DNA of 64,000 nt, from contig OZ018408.1 of NCBI GenBank assembly GCA_963969595.1, positions 22,503,823-22,567,822 on the forward strand, written 5' to 3'. A program made the translations under genes and the position numbers. The notes below the pieces were generated by a model that saw nothing but the letters and a program-made list of their open reading frames with translations, searched no databases and was not told the DNA's origin. The number at the start of each line of letters is the position of its first letter. Position 1 is the stretch's first letter. This stretch comes from Neckera pumila. Its lineage: Eukaryota > Streptophyta > Bryopsida > Hypnales > Neckeraceae. Of the stretch, positions 1-13,960 are shown piece after piece.

Positions 1-1942
1 TAGCATGCAAAGGTGGGGGAGTATATATAGCTTGGGCGTTGGAGGGGCTAGAGCAGCCAACTCTTTCAGTGGTGAAGCTCTTAAAGCATGGCCCCCCTTA
101 CGTGCTAGGGATATGACACTCTTCAAATGTGGATGAAAAGTGCTATGCACTTTTACAATATTTTCTTGACATTCAATCCTAGCGTGTAAGGAATGGTCCT
201 TGAAATCATTGTTTATCCTATGTATTGTTGCCTCATCCTTTATTATGTAGACTTGATGGGTGGACACGGACTATTTATGGATCATATTTGATGAGTAAGA
301 ATGAGGGCCAAGGATATTGAGAGCCCTTCAAAATTAGAAGGAAAATTTGAGCGAGCCAACTTTGGCGAGTAAGGGTGGCCATGCTCTTAGCCTCCTCCTT
401 CACCCAGAAACAAACTCTACCGCTCAAAATCGAGTTCTACAGATTCTACAATTCGAAGGAAATCATGTCATTTGCGTTCCGACCCAATTTCTTTGTGCAA
501 ATTGCGACAACCGCTTGTAGTACAGGATCAATGTGTTGCATGGTATCATGACGCATGACTCTCATCCTGCGCACCGACAGTACTGTGCAGTAAGTTACAT
601 TGGTTGTCAGTACAGAACTTCGGCTGTTTGAGAATAACCCTATTTCTCTGAAAATAATGCCCTAATAATAATGCACTTCTCACAGTACTACTTGGTAGTC
701 TGGCACAAGTTGGAGCGCCGCAGTCTAAGGCCCGGACGGACAATAAGCCATATTCGGAGCACCAAAGCAAGTTTCTTCCTCATTACAGTATGTTTGCTAG
801 TGATGTTCAGAGCCCAGCCCCACTTGAGCTTTGATATCTCGCGCTCTCTCGCTGCCTTGCTGTGATCGCTGAATACTCTGTTAATAGAGGAGTGCATCAA
901 CAGTGATTTCTGGTTAATTGTTTCTTGTCACTTGCTATTTGTTCAACAGGGGAGCATATATCCATCCATGTTGCTCAGTTAGCAGATCGACCCACTCTTT
1001 ATCGATGTGTGTGTAAAACTTACGACACTCGTCTATTTACGTCCTACTACATTGTTTTTATTTGTCCTAGAGTGTACCTCCGACAAGAAGCCTCAAAGGT
1101 AGCAGTTGGCACCTGTGCCCATGTGACATCAAAATACCCCAAAATCCTTTGAAGTCATTCTTCAACGTAAGACTTAACGATACCAATTTTTTTTTCTTTT
1201 TCTTGAAGCACATGGACAATTTCCATTGATAGAGGAAACAGTACAAGGAGTCCAAGGGAGCCAGTCCCCGGCGGAGTTTTTTACGATTTTCAGATAACAA
1301 CCAAAACAACCAAAACAACAAGCCCAAGGCTAAACGGACAGAGACTAACTACGAGAACGCGCCCATCTTAGGAAGAGCGAGATTCTAGCTCATCGTGAGA
1401 TTGGTGCGTTCTCCAAAGAAGGCGGTTTGCAGCCGAATGTTGTCGAAGCGCTTCAAGAACGTGCCGGCTTTGTCCGGGTAGAGTGAGCAGAGCTTCGTAG
1501 ACCTGCACCATGCTGCTCGGGCATGATCAACGAAAACTTCCCAGAAGGTCCTTTCGAGCTGCTGAATGGATTACCATTCTTCTTTAGACTGCATCCTTAG
1601 GCCCCTCCTGACAAAATTTTCCTTACATGCCATGTACCTGGTCGAAGTTAGCTCTGGCCTTCTCCAAGTGTGTTTGGTTCGTCTCTGGATTATCAATGAC
1701 ATGTCAACTGGAACACGACTATTTGTTCGGTGTTCGATTTAAGGCCTACTCTTCTCGGTCCTCAATCGTTTAACCTGGAAAATAGTCGTCATCTTGTGGC
1801 CAGATCTTGCTAGTGCAGGTCGTATTGTTGAGTCCGAGTTAGACACTATAGAGCGCGCAACATGTCGAAGCCTCCAATACGTACATTCCCTCCTCAGCAA
1901 CAACGCCACACTTAGTGACGAATTTAAGTTAGCGCTAGAGCG
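1..1942. other. Upstream intergenic region, no intact gene
   Basis: I see no intact gene here. The only stretch that looks like old coding sequence is on the minus strand at about 1380-1570 and is listed separately. Around 950-1010 on the plus strand a short open stretch follows a pyrimidine tract and AG, resembling a stray exon, but no family is recognisable. Confidence 0.5.
1381..1572 (-). pseudogene. Degenerate coding fragment, probably transposon-derived
   Basis: Read on the minus strand, about 60 codons stay open and have protein-like composition, including the runs FWEVFVDHARAAW and LYPDKAGTFLKRF. There is a stop just upstream and another at the end, no start codon and no splice context. 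The fragment most resembles a piece of a transposon polyprotein or captured exon, but I cannot name the family. Confidence 0.3.
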
Positions 1943-3622
1943 ATGCAGCACCGGCAGCTGCCCGGGTGGTTACCCAGTTTCAAACTAGAAGCAGCCAGTC
2001 CCAGTGCCACTACGGCTTCTCGGTTGAAGAAGCTTTGGGAATCTGAGCGCGGTGGCAAGATCCCATGCGGGAACGCCCTGAAATGGTCCTTCGTGCTCCT
2101 GAATATCGTGTGGTCCGCGTTTCTGGTGATTTCCATTCCATACTACATTGGAAACAGCAATGTCAACTCGAAGTCAGCGATGTCGCTCGGTCAGCAAAGC
2201 GCCTGGCTCCGGCGATCCAACATTTGCGCGAAGCTGAATGTGCGTGACGAGCTCTGGGCGGGGGATTTGCGTGAATTTGAAGGCGCCTGGAACCGCCTGT
2301 GTTTCGGTGCCGCCATATCCCAGCGCCTGCGGATCGCGGCGTTTGTGAAGACTTGGCCGATGGATGGGAAGCCCGGCGGGATGGAGCATCATGCGCGCAC
2401 ATTGTACCATGACTTGGCTCGCCGCGGCCACGAGCTTCACGTCTTCACCACTCACCCCAATGGAGAGAATATCACTCTTCACAAGGAGAACCGTCTCCAC
2501 GTTCACATCGTCCGCTCGCCGCGTAAATCCGAGGTTGGGTACTCAGCTGAGGAGCTCTACTGGCAGACGTTTCTCGCATTGAACGCTTCCGGATCCCCTT
2601 TCGACGTTGTGCACACGGAAAGCTTTTCCCTTACGCCAAAGAAAGCGAACAGAACCTCCCCCACAGCCGCAACATGGCACGGCATTGCGGCGGAATGCAT
2701 CCACAGCGACATCGCCTTGGAGCGCCACGGCATCCCCAAGGAGCCGCCCAGCGAGGAGTTTCAGCGGAACCTGGTTGGGCGGCTGAAGAACATCGTGGAG
2801 GAGACTAAAATGTTCGATAGCTACGGCCACCACATCGCGATCAGCGACTACGTCGCGGACGTGATGCGTACAATCTACGAATTTCCCGTGGAGCGCGTGC
2901 ACACCATCTTCAACGGCGTCGACGACGCATTTCACCCGAACTCGAACCAAGGCGCGGCGTTTCGGCGCAAGTACAAGGTGCCCGCGGACGCGACCATGGT
3001 GTTCGGCGTCGCGGGGCGGTTGGTGAAAGACAAAGGCCACCCGCTGCTCTTCGACGCGTTCGTGAAAATTTTAGAAAGGCACAGCAACGTCTACCTCCTG
3101 GTCGCGGGGAGCGGACCCTGGTTGAAACGGTACGCACGCCTGGCGCCAGGGAAGCCCAACGTCGTCGCCCTGGGGCCGTTACCACCAGATGAGCTAAATG
3201 GATTCTACAACGCCCTGGACGTGTTCCTGAGCCCGACGCTGCGGTCGCAGGGACTGGACACGACACTAATCGAGGCGCTCCAGTGCGGGAAGGCACTAAT
3301 GGCGACGCGATTCGCGAGCATCACGTGGAGTGTGATCATCGGGAAGCAATTTGGGTTCACGTTTCCGCCCACTGTGGAAGCGCTTACGGCGGCTTTGGAA
3401 AAAGCCATTCGCCATGGGAGGAAGAAAATGGGTGCGGGCGCAGAGACGCGCGCCGAGTATGCACGCCTGATGTTCAAGGCGGCGTCGATGGGCGCGGCGT
3501 ATGAACGCCTGTTCCTGTGCTTGCGTGACGACGCGTTCTGTGCGTATCCGTTACCGACCGATCGGTGTCCAGATCGCGAGACCTGGGTGGAGAATTCTCG
3601 TTCCATTGGGACAGTTTGGTAG
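1943..3622 (+). CDS. GT4-type glycosyltransferase, type II membrane protein
   Basis: Intronless, 559 aa. Residues 46-69 form one hydrophobic segment after a basic N-terminus (RLKK near 27-30), the layout of a Golgi type II glycosyltransferase. The catalytic part starts near 130 with VKTWPMDGKPGGMEHHARTL, the glycine-rich donor loop of the plant GT4 group that includes Arabidopsis At1g73160/At3g10630. FGVAGRLVKDKGH (354-366) and VAGSGPWL (387-394) belong to the second Rossmann lobe. In the usual GT4 E-x7-E motif the second Glu is kept (E444) and the first position is Gln (SQGLDTTLIEAL); as I recall, this plant subgroup shares that change. Probably transfers sugar from a nucleotide-sugar donor in the Golgi lumen; acceptor unknown. 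The ATG at 1943 is chosen because it keeps the membrane anchor. GC content is clearly above the surroundings. Confidence 0.88.
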   Translation: MQHRQLPGWLPSFKLEAASPSATTASRLKKLWESERGGKIPCGNALKWSFVLLNIVWSAFLVISIPYYIGNSNVNSKSAMSLGQQSAWLRRSNICAKLNVRDELWAGDLREFEGAWNRLCFGAAISQRLRIAAFVKTWPMDGKPGGMEHHARTLYHDLARRGHELHVFTTHPNGENITLHKENRLHVHIVRSPRKSEVGYSAEELYWQTFLALNASGSPFDVVHTESFSLTPKKANRTSPTAATWHGIAAECIHSDIALERHGIPKEPPSEEFQRNLVGRLKNIVEETKMFDSYGHHIAISDYVADVMRTIYEFPVERVHTIFNGVDDAFHPNSNQGAAFRRKYKVPADATMVFGVAGRLVKDKGHPLLFDAFVKILERHSNVYLLVAGSGPWLKRYARLAPGKPNVVALGPLPPDELNGFYNALDVFLSPTLRSQGLDTTLIEALQCGKALMATRFASITWSVIIGKQFGFTFPPTVEALTAALEKAIRHGRKKMGAGAETRAEYARLMFKAASMGAAYERLFLCLRDDAFCAYPLPTDRCPDRETWVENSRSIGTVW

Positions 3623-5395
3623 ATTGTACACCAACACGAAAAATTGAATTGAAACAACGACACAAGGAATTTGAGAGACGTCATTGACGGTGATGGTACT
3701 TGTTCTTGCGCAGGTGAGGTAGTCATGTAGCCGTAAGTACGTAACATCGACTTAGTATAGGTCATAGTTCGATTTTCCTGACATTCATTTTGCACACTAC
3801 TAACAACTAACCATTAACTTCTTTTCTTCAGGATGGCAACTGACATTGCCACCTGTTAGCGGATGGTGGCGTTATGAGAGAGACTGGTGAAGAAGAAGAA
3901 TTCTTCACTTGTTAAAGTAGAGGATTTTAACATATGTATGTAGTAGTGTAATGATGACTGTCTGCAATCATGTAGTTCACGTGAGAGCTAGCGCATTTCT
4001 TACAGTTACCTTGTACTCTGGTAACAACTGACGATTAACTTCATTTGTTTAGGATGGCAGCATTGCCACCTGTTGGGGGGAATGGTGGCGTAATGAGAGG
4101 GTGTTGAAGAATTCTTCGTCACTTGTTGAGGTGAAGGATACTGATTGCACCATTTTTAAGCGTTTTTACTGGTGTATTCTTGAAAGATGTAAGAGCTGTG
4201 GAGGGATCACTTTGGGTCCCAGAGCCTGATCTGTTGAGATCGAACTTTTATCAGAATGATTATGTGTGAATTTCTTATGCAATTTCAAACTGCGAGGTTG
4301 TGGACCGGTATGGACGGGAGAGAAGACAACCTCGTGATTCAATCTCATCTTAAGATCAATGTTGTAAGCATCTTGGCCATCAACTGACAGTCCATCCACC
4401 ACCTTTCCCTGCACGTCCCTGTAACTTTGTTCTCAAAGACTAATAAGTGCACACGGAACCTTGATTCAACAGTTTTACGGTGCGGGGGTGGGTCTTGATT
4501 CCCTTAATTCCTGGACCATGAGCTCACAGCTAGAACCACTTTCGCTCAAGTCGAATGATATTGTCAGGATGATGCGTTCGGGTTCTGTTCTGAGGAGATG
4601 ATGTGTTAGGAGCTGACATCGTAACTTGCGTTGCAAAGAGATTTTAGAGCACTAGTATCACTGACGGTGGACTGTGTAGGCCTTACCAATATGGAGCAAC
4701 ATCCGACAGGCCAAGTAGGAAAGTGTGTGACAAGAATAACAGCAGCCATGTGAAGGGAACGTTGACATGCCTCATTACGTTAAAAAAAGAAAACGGCCAA
4801 GAGACCAAGAAGACAAACACAAGCAGAGAAATACTGTCCGTCCCTCCTGGAGCTCCTGAAAGGCTTCTCCGACATCAACAAACTGTCGTGGCTGCTGATT
4901 GATTAGTCATTGATTAGAGTGGATAGTAAGTAGTTTCATACAACTTTGGAAAGGCTTCAAGAAGTGTAGTCAAACACATTTGAAGTTTATGAGTATTTAT
5001 TCCCTAATAAAATAAAGGGGTAGTCATCCGCCTGTATGGTGGATCCCCACTCTACTATCACTCATCTGCTTCACTGAGCACCAAGACCTATCCAGCTTTG
5101 GAAACTATTTTATTTTGCAATAGGTCGCCTTAAGTCTAAACTCGGAGGACACCACCATAGCACATCTTTCTACGATAATTGTTCCATCTCCAGATATTGT
5201 AAATATACCTCTCCACCAATTCTACATAGAGATGACACTAATATTGTACATATGAAAGCACACCTTCAAAGTTCCGTTTACATCATTCAGAGACCTGATT
5301 TGAAATATTAGGTTGCTTTACAAGGAGCCGTTGGAACTTAAAAATCTTCTTGAGGTCAACCTCGAATCTGGAAGGCCTCGAAATTTTTTGCTGTA
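3623..5395. other. Intergenic region between convergent genes
   Basis: Contains the 3' flanks of the glycosyltransferase gene and of the convergent pirin-like gene. Apart from a degenerate tandem duplication at about 3798-4140 I see no gene or RNA. Open frames here are short and lack family motifs. Confidence 0.5.
3798..4140 (+). repeat. Degenerate tandem duplication (period about 222 bp)
   Basis: Two direct copies about 222 bp apart share the block around AGGATGGCA...ATTGCCACCTGTT, followed by GGTGGCGT(T/A)ATGAGAG and GAAGAATTCTTC. The first runs from about 3798, the second from about 4020. They differ by small indels. Each contains a pyrimidine-rich tract ending in AG just before ATGG. Confidence 0.6.
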
Positions 5396-7501
5396 TTAAG
5401 CCAGAGCCATCTCAATCACAAGGAAATGCGCGCCCACATCCTTATCAGCCTTGAACTGCAGTGGTAGATCTTGAGCAGTTCCCGCTTTTATCTGCCCCAA
5501 ACAACCAAACATAAATGCAATGAGAGGAGGGAGACAATCACAACGACGAGCCACTTCCCTTTAGATAATGCAAAGCATGTTAGTGTAATCCAATGCCTTC
5601 GTCTAGAATTCTGTACAAATATGGAACCATTCGCAGGAAAACAACTAGCAACATTCCTGTGAATTAACTCATTAGGACTGCACTCAGCGAGAATTTCATT
5701 TAGTTGAAAAATTATGACTCTGAAATCAAAAAACCTGATACATACCTCCATAGCGTCCCGAGTGTCCAGATGCACGGAGTCACTCACAGACAGTTTACCC
5801 TCAATGCAAACCACATAGGCTTGCCGTCTCTTCGCGAGTACGAAGCCTTGTTCCACACCTGGATCAGCCTCCGAAACATACATGTTGCAGTCTTGGTGGA
5901 TGGGGATGACACCCTCGCCAAGATCCTTCTCACTCGCATATCTCTTGAAATCTGTCAAAACATGCTGAATCTTGTTGTGTCGGTCTGCTTTCCTGGCAAT
6001 CCAAGTCGCGGTAATGGTCTCATTAGTATGCACTTTGGTCTGAATAAATATATCTCAGCAATCACACAAAAGGAAACTGAAAAATGTTACAAGCAAGAGC
6101 CTGTACTCACTTGAATACACGTGAACCGTAGTTGGGCTTGAGACCGTGTTTCTCAGGCTTGATCCAAATTTGTAAGAAGCGCAACCTGGACCAAAACGTA
6201 GGGTATTGTCAAATTCACTCCATAACAACTGATGGTAGAATGATACAAAATTTACTTTTAACATCGAGAATTACATTAATTAGTACAGATCCACCCATTA
6301 GAGGTATCCAAGAAAACCTAGCTGGGTCAGAACTGGCAGAGTTTAAATAAGAAGCTGCCATGACAATTCGCAAGATTTAACGCAACTAGGTTCTGTAAAT
6401 GACTTTTAGTAGTAATTCTTGATAACACAATCAAATTCGATAATATCAAATTCATTGTGCAAGGAATCGATCGCATACAAGTCATCGTTGTTGTTCATCT
6501 CCGAATGTCGAATTCCTGTTCCAGCACTCATATATTGAACCGAGCCACGGCCCAAGGTCTCGGACGTTCCAATGCTGATTAATACAGCAAGTTAGTCCCA
6601 ATTGTCACACCAAGATCACCTAGAGATTGAAGAGCAAGCAAAAAATCTTGAATGCATACATTGTGGCCAGAACTTTGTGATTTTCACCATACAGCCTAGA
6701 TGCACATATTCAAAATCTCATCGTATTGAGATTTCTCACCTGTCTTTGTGAGTTAGTTTCCCATCCACAATATACGTGAAGATTTCCATGTCACGGTGGG
6801 CATGAGTACCGAATCCTGCCTTCGGCTGTCAACCAAAAAGCATTACAAAAAGTCAGCTCGTCTCTTGACATTCGCATCCTGTTCATCAGTATTACAAAAA
6901 AAAGATCTTCATTCGTCACCATAACGGGGCTCTGATGGTCGTGCATACCTTGACGAGGTCGTCATTCACAACTCGCAGCACTCCAAACTCTTCGTTGCTT
7001 GGGTTATAGTACTCTGCAAAGCTGCACAGACGAAGAACATAATCATCAAAGCAGTCCTCACTAAAACAATCAACTTGAAATTAATTAATACTTATGTAAA
7101 GTTAAACAATACCCCACAAAAATCACATCTAAAACAATAATGTGCCCTTACCTAAAATGAAAGCGGCTCTCCAGCCACCACGTCGGAGTGGAAACGTGCA
7201 AGCTCTTCGCTGGAATGTGCCTCATCGTCCTGCACAATTCCCCAAAGACAATCCCCAGGGTTAACAATTAAGCACAATTCCAATTCCACCATAGCCAGTT
7301 CCTTGTTTTGTCAGGGATGGAGAAAAGATCGAAACCACCATCTTACTGCGAAGGATGCAGGACGACAGAGTGATTCTCCGCAATGTGAGGGACCTTATTC
7401 TTGGAGAGGTAGAGCATGAGGCAAGGGTACAACACACACAGCACGAGAAGGAGAAAGTAATAAGAAGGACTCTTAATCACGGGGAGAAAGAATGCACACA
7501 T
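5396..7501 (-). CDS. Pirin-like bicupin with N-terminal membrane anchor
   Basis: Eight exons on the minus strand: 7501-7347, 7229-7152, 7021-6949, 6825-6740, 6574-6479, 6185-6111, 5992-5746, 5491-5396. Phases join cleanly to give 301 aa. Exon 3 gives [20 protein letters not shown] and exon 4 [20 protein letters not shown], the pirin/YhhW N-terminal cupin. The four expected metal ligands are present: H110 and H112 (THAH), H154 and E156 (RHSE). The C-terminal cupin lies in exons 7-8. Pirins are iron cupins; bacterial YhhW has quercetin 2,3-dioxygenase activity, but the plant substrate is unknown. Exon 7 has a perfect branch-point consensus (TACTAAT) before its acceptor. Unusually, exon 1 encodes about 25 hydrophobic residues ([19 protein letters not shown]) ahead of the cupin core, suggesting a signal anchor; most pirins are soluble. 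The first ATG (7501) was used; a frame open upstream makes the exact start less certain. Confidence 0.88.
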
Positions 7502-8659
7502 TGTTAATTGAGTTTGCTGAACCCACGCGTCGAATTCGCACAAGTAAAAAGCAGCAAATCGGAGGACTGGCTTCCCAAATCCCTGGAGGAAGAAGTGGGT
7601 TCTGATGGGTTTTGATGAAATTCAGTTGAGAAGAAAGAAAGTGACTGGGAGGTTTTATAGTGGCGAAAGGCGGCACGCCATGAGGGGTATCAATCTGGCA
7701 CCCTTGGTCGTGTGCAGGGGGAGTTTCCGGACGATTGGGAATCAAGCAGCGGAGAGACGGGCGTGTCGTGTCGTGTGTTCTTTGTTGTTTACTGTTTTAG
7801 TCTGGTGGCGCGGCGGAGGAGGAAGGTGTAACCCGACTTTCGCAACGGATGGGCTCATTGGCTGCCCTGGACGAGCGTGACGACCGCAGCGCGAGCAAAG
7901 ATCGGTGTCGCGTCACGAGCAATCCTCGAACACCCATTCCGATCTGTACCTTAAACTAATCTAGAAAATATGTAGATATATTATTAAGTCCAAAATGTAT
8001 ACCTTACTTAATCGAGGACCGGGGGTATTTGAGCATCGCTCTTGTTTTCTTGATTAGCTCTTGTCATAAGCATAATTCCTCATTCGTGTGGAATAATTTT
8101 GATGATCGGCGTTGTTGAAATGAAGAAAGAATTATGTAGCTGTTTTACGAGAAAAAAATCAATGAAATTGCACAATTTGTGAGAAAATGCCACTGTTGAC
8201 AAGATTGAAAGATGTTTGGTTAGGCAGTACTTTGAATATGCGCTGAAATGGGAATGTTGAAACTGGAATGCTCAAAAGTGCTCCAAAAACTCTGTGTCAA
8301 CTCTCTACAAGGAATGCATGGGCTTTGTTTTGTGGCGTTTGGTCCTATAGTGTGAAAGTTATTGAATTTCAAAGTTTTATGAATTAAAAAAATTAAACCT
8401 CAAGCTCACTTTCTGCTAAAATGCGTGAAAATTTAAATTTGGAAATTTTTTTAAAGGAAAAATAAAATGCAAAAAAATTAGTATAATATAATTAAAAAAA
8501 TATGTATTTCAAAATTCAAGCCTAAAGAAATCCCTAAAAGTCATGTTCAAAATAGGATATTGGAAAATTTCAAAAAAATATATAGTTTGATGGTTTTAAT
8601 TTTTTCTAAATGATAAAAATATCAAAAAAGCTAAACATAAATTGGACATTCTTTTCAAT
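7502..8659. other. Upstream region of the pirin-like gene
   Basis: Holds the presumed promoter and 5' UTR of the minus-strand pirin-like gene. Around 7600-7900 the sequence is richer in GC, then becomes AT-rich toward 8400. A dispersed repeat fragment lies near 8300-8390. No other gene is recognisable. Confidence 0.45.
8300..8395 (+). repeat. Dispersed repeat fragment (copy 1 of 3)
   Basis: The block around GGGCTTTGTTTTGTGGC followed by TTGAATTTCAAAG and TTTATGAATTA recurs at about 49910-50005 and 63620-63695, always in the same orientation and in AT-rich surroundings. No coding potential was seen. It is probably part of an old transposon family. Confidence 0.5.
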
Positions 8660-8663
8660 TTAA

Positions 8664-9579
8664 CCCCTAAAGGACCAAGGCCTTTTTTTTGCCAAAAACA
8701 TTCAAAACTACCATTTTTATAGCGAAGAGTTTAAAAACTTGAAAATTGTTTTTTTGCACATCTAATCCTAGGATCTTACACCTAAATAGTATGAGAATGT
8801 GTGTGAAAAATTTCAAAATTTTTCACCCCGCAAATTGCAAGATATCTATGTTTAAAGTGAATAAAACAAATTTTTCAAGACATTGTAGGACTAGAATTTT
8901 TGACTTTGAACATTTTCAACTTAAATTTTTTGCACTACAAAGTTTTGAGCTTTAAATCTTTATAATGGAGAATTGAATTGAGAGTTGAGGAAAAAAAAAT
9001 TCCAAAAAAAACTAATTTTCATTTTTTAAAAAGTTGTTAAGTAGAAATAGGTACAAAATAGAAGGAAAATCTAAAATATTAATATCTTTTAGATGGAATT
9101 AAAATGCACTAATATCAATGGCCAGATTGTTCTAGAGAAAAAACTAAACCATGTGGAACTTTATTTTTGGAAAATGGCAAAAAAGGCATTATTTTAGAAA
9201 TGAATCCTACAAGTTATTTTTTCAAGAGGATGCTCTAATTGCCCAAAAAACAAGATTGTCTATAACTTTCTCATAACAAATTCAAATGAAATGAACAAAA
9301 GCTTCCCAGAGAGATAAAAATATAATCCATGAGAAAAAAAAATTAAAAAAAAATCCAATTTTTGCAAAAAAAAATTTGGTGCCCCCTCTCTCCTGTTTTG
9401 AGCTTATATAAGCGCAACTTTTGTTCTTGGGCATCGATTGAAAAAAACTATATTCTTACAAAGCTTATCAATTTTTCTATCTTCCTAAAAAAATTTAAAA
9501 AATTTAAACAAAAATTCAACCCGTAGATACTTGCCCAAAATTGCATTTGTCCCCCAAAGGAACAACGATCCTTTAGGGA
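8664..9579. mobile_element. piggyBac-like non-autonomous TTAA element (copy 1)
   Basis: Flanked by TTAA on both sides (8660-8663 and 9580-9583). The left end begins CCCCTAAAGGACCAAGGCC and the right end is its imperfect inverted copy with one changed base in the terminal CCCC. The AT-rich 916-bp interior has no open frame of note and is homologous throughout to the copy at 12232-13452. TTAA target and CCC-starting termini are the hallmarks of the piggyBac superfamily. Confidence 0.75.
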
Positions 9580-9960
9580 TTAAAGGGCTTTGATCAACCA
9601 ATTTCATTTCCAGATCAAAAAAATCCAATAATCCTTACGTTCATCAAAGAAATCGCACTTTGAGCACATGTAGATTGTAGAAGACAAAGAATTTAATATC
9701 TTTTTAAAAAACTCTTTGACACTCTATAATCCTAATAGATGACCTCAAATCCCGATCTTTTGGTATTTGTGGAGTTTTTGAGCACATAATTACTCAATGT
9801 ATAAAAGCCTCAACTAATAAAATTATTACTGCACCCCCTAGTTCAATTTCTTTATTTTATTTTCAAAATCTATGAATCGGGTCAAGAATTCAAATACCGA
9901 TATCAATTGACAATGTTAACAATAGATATTACACAATCCATATCTTTATCAACAATCATA

Positions 9961-9979
9961 CATATATATATACATAAAT

Positions 9980-10035
<56 letters not shown>
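9961..10035. repeat. (TA)n-(CA)n-(TA)n microsatellite
   Basis: A run of CA dinucleotides flanked by TA dinucleotides. No other feature is associated with it. Confidence 0.95.
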
Positions 10036-10690
10036 GAATTTGTTTATATCTAATTGGACCACCTCCATGTTCTTGGTTTTTTTAATTATGATATTTGTAA
10101 CCTCCACAGCCAATTTATTTTTTGAAATGAGATGATTGGTGTTTTTGAGGCCATAGTATATATGTTAATTGACAGTCTATAAAGTATATTTCAAAAGTCA
10201 TAGTTGATGGCATACTATTGCATCATGCCACACTTGATGACAAATATACAAAGTTTGTCATTATGTGAGTAGATACAATATTTGAGTGGAAAGTCACTCA
10301 ATATGCTAAAGCTTCAATCAACAAACTTGAAGCCAAGTACCCTTGGCTTCAATGGCTTGTCTAATTTGTTAATATTATTTTTCTAAGTTCAAGGTTTATA
10401 CACTAGTATCAATTCCAGTTGTCACTAAAAGATATTATCACTATATCAACAATTACATCCATATTTGTATTTGTATATATGTCTGTCTATATTTGCATAA
10501 ATGTAAGTATATATCCCTATGTATCCATATCGATAGATGTGTACATATTTGCATCCGCATTTATACTAATATACTACAGACTTGCCTAGGTAGATTCCTT
10601 GTTCTCCCAATTAGACCTTAGCTTCTTAGTAGCTTGTAGTTGTTGTTTTTCATGAGATAGTCATTCAAGATTGACAAATAAAGAAACACT

Positions 10691-10979
10691 CTCATTGGGG
10701 GGGATTTGAGGCCTCTGGAGGGTCGTTTCAGGCTCGTTCCCGCAGTCTATTTCCCTGTTCTATACCGGCAATAATGCTGTCAAAATTTTTTTTCAAAAAT
10801 AAATAAATAAATAAATCTTCCCCAAATATCATTTTAAGCAAATTTTTTTTTTTTTTTTTTTTGGAAAATGATGTAGCACGATCTCGGCCACATTAGCTAG
10901 CAGTTACTTTGCGTTCCCGCAGTCTGAGAAAGCAGGATAACTCGCAGTCTCTTGGAGGCCTCAAATTTCATCTAATGAG
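10691..10979. mobile_element. MITE-like element with GC-rich arms and A/T core
   Basis: Terminal inverted repeats: the left end reads CTCATT...ATTTGAGGCCTC and the right end GAGGCCTCAAATTTCATC ending TAATGAG. Inside each arm is the same block CGTTCCCGCAGTCT and at the centre a long homopolymer A/T tract. Related elements lie at 13053-13348, 15618-15715 (partial) and 29663-29972. No protein is encoded. Confidence 0.65.
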
Positions 10980-11843
10980 ATAAATCCAAAGAATACATAT
11001 TAATATGGACCTTCCTGCAATGTAATTATTACATTCCTAATGATAGATGAGAACAATATGTGTTAATAAAAATATTGGATGATTCAATCTATAATTGATG
11101 AAAATGGATGTGATAATTCATCTCATAAAGATATTAGGATTGAAAATTGAATGAAATGACGCAATTTGGATGAAAATGATACATCATAGTTTTTGGATGA
11201 AAACCATTGATGAAAGTTGTCCATGACTAAAAGAGGAAGAAAGCGTGGTGTAACAAAAAAGAGATTTTTATAAAATATTTTGAAATAAACGGATTTCATT
11301 ATTTCATTTGTGAAGTATGTTTGAAATATTTTGTGAACATTCTTTATTGTTTGGAAATAACTTAGAAACATTCAAAGAATATACATATCACTTAGAGCCT
11401 TCTAAATAGCACACTATTAACAAACATGTCTATGGAAGTAAGCACTAGGTGTGGACTTTTGTATTATAGTAATGTGATGCTATATCAACTAACCATTCTT
11501 CACGCACTATTGTAAGAACTGGAATGAAGTTTCAACATGTAAGCACCAAATTGCCATAAATGATTCACTCTGGCTTGTAATATGTAGTGCATAAAGAAGA
11601 TGATGGATGTAGATGAACCATTTCATTATTCTTAGTAGTTACATACTGGCCAATGCGCTCCAATTTTGCTACTTGCATAAAATATCCAACAAGCAATGCT
11701 TTCCTAATGTTGACATAATATTCCCTATTATTTAAGCTTGGGCTACACATCTTTAAGTCATAGCGGGTCATGATGCAAGCAAGTTGAGTGTGTATATTAT
11801 CAGCTAACTACAAAGCACATATATCAAAGAAGTTGTCATAACA

Positions 11844-13452
<1,609 letters not shown>

Positions 13453-13687
13453 TTAAATTTGGAGCTAACCACCAACATCTTTGACATTTGTGGATCTAAG
13501 GGAAATTCACCCATAATCTCTCTGATCTTTATCAAATTTCCATCTTCATCCATTGCTCTTAAGTTGACAAGCAACTTGAGAGAAGTTGCAAGTATTTGTA
13601 GTGCTGGGGATCTATATAGTCAAAATGTACCAAATTGTCAGTGCCTAGCTTTTTGAAGATAAGTGTTATTTTTGCCAAATTTGATCA

Positions 13688-13960
<273 letters not shown>

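Noticed and set aside
1067..1327. 86-aa minus-strand frame rich in Leu/Lys
   Set aside because: Driven by a homopolymer tract near 1185-1205; no homology or splice context seen.
9961..10035. Dinucleotide run as a regulatory or Z-DNA element
   Set aside because: An ordinary microsatellite with no gene nearby; nothing supports a specific role.
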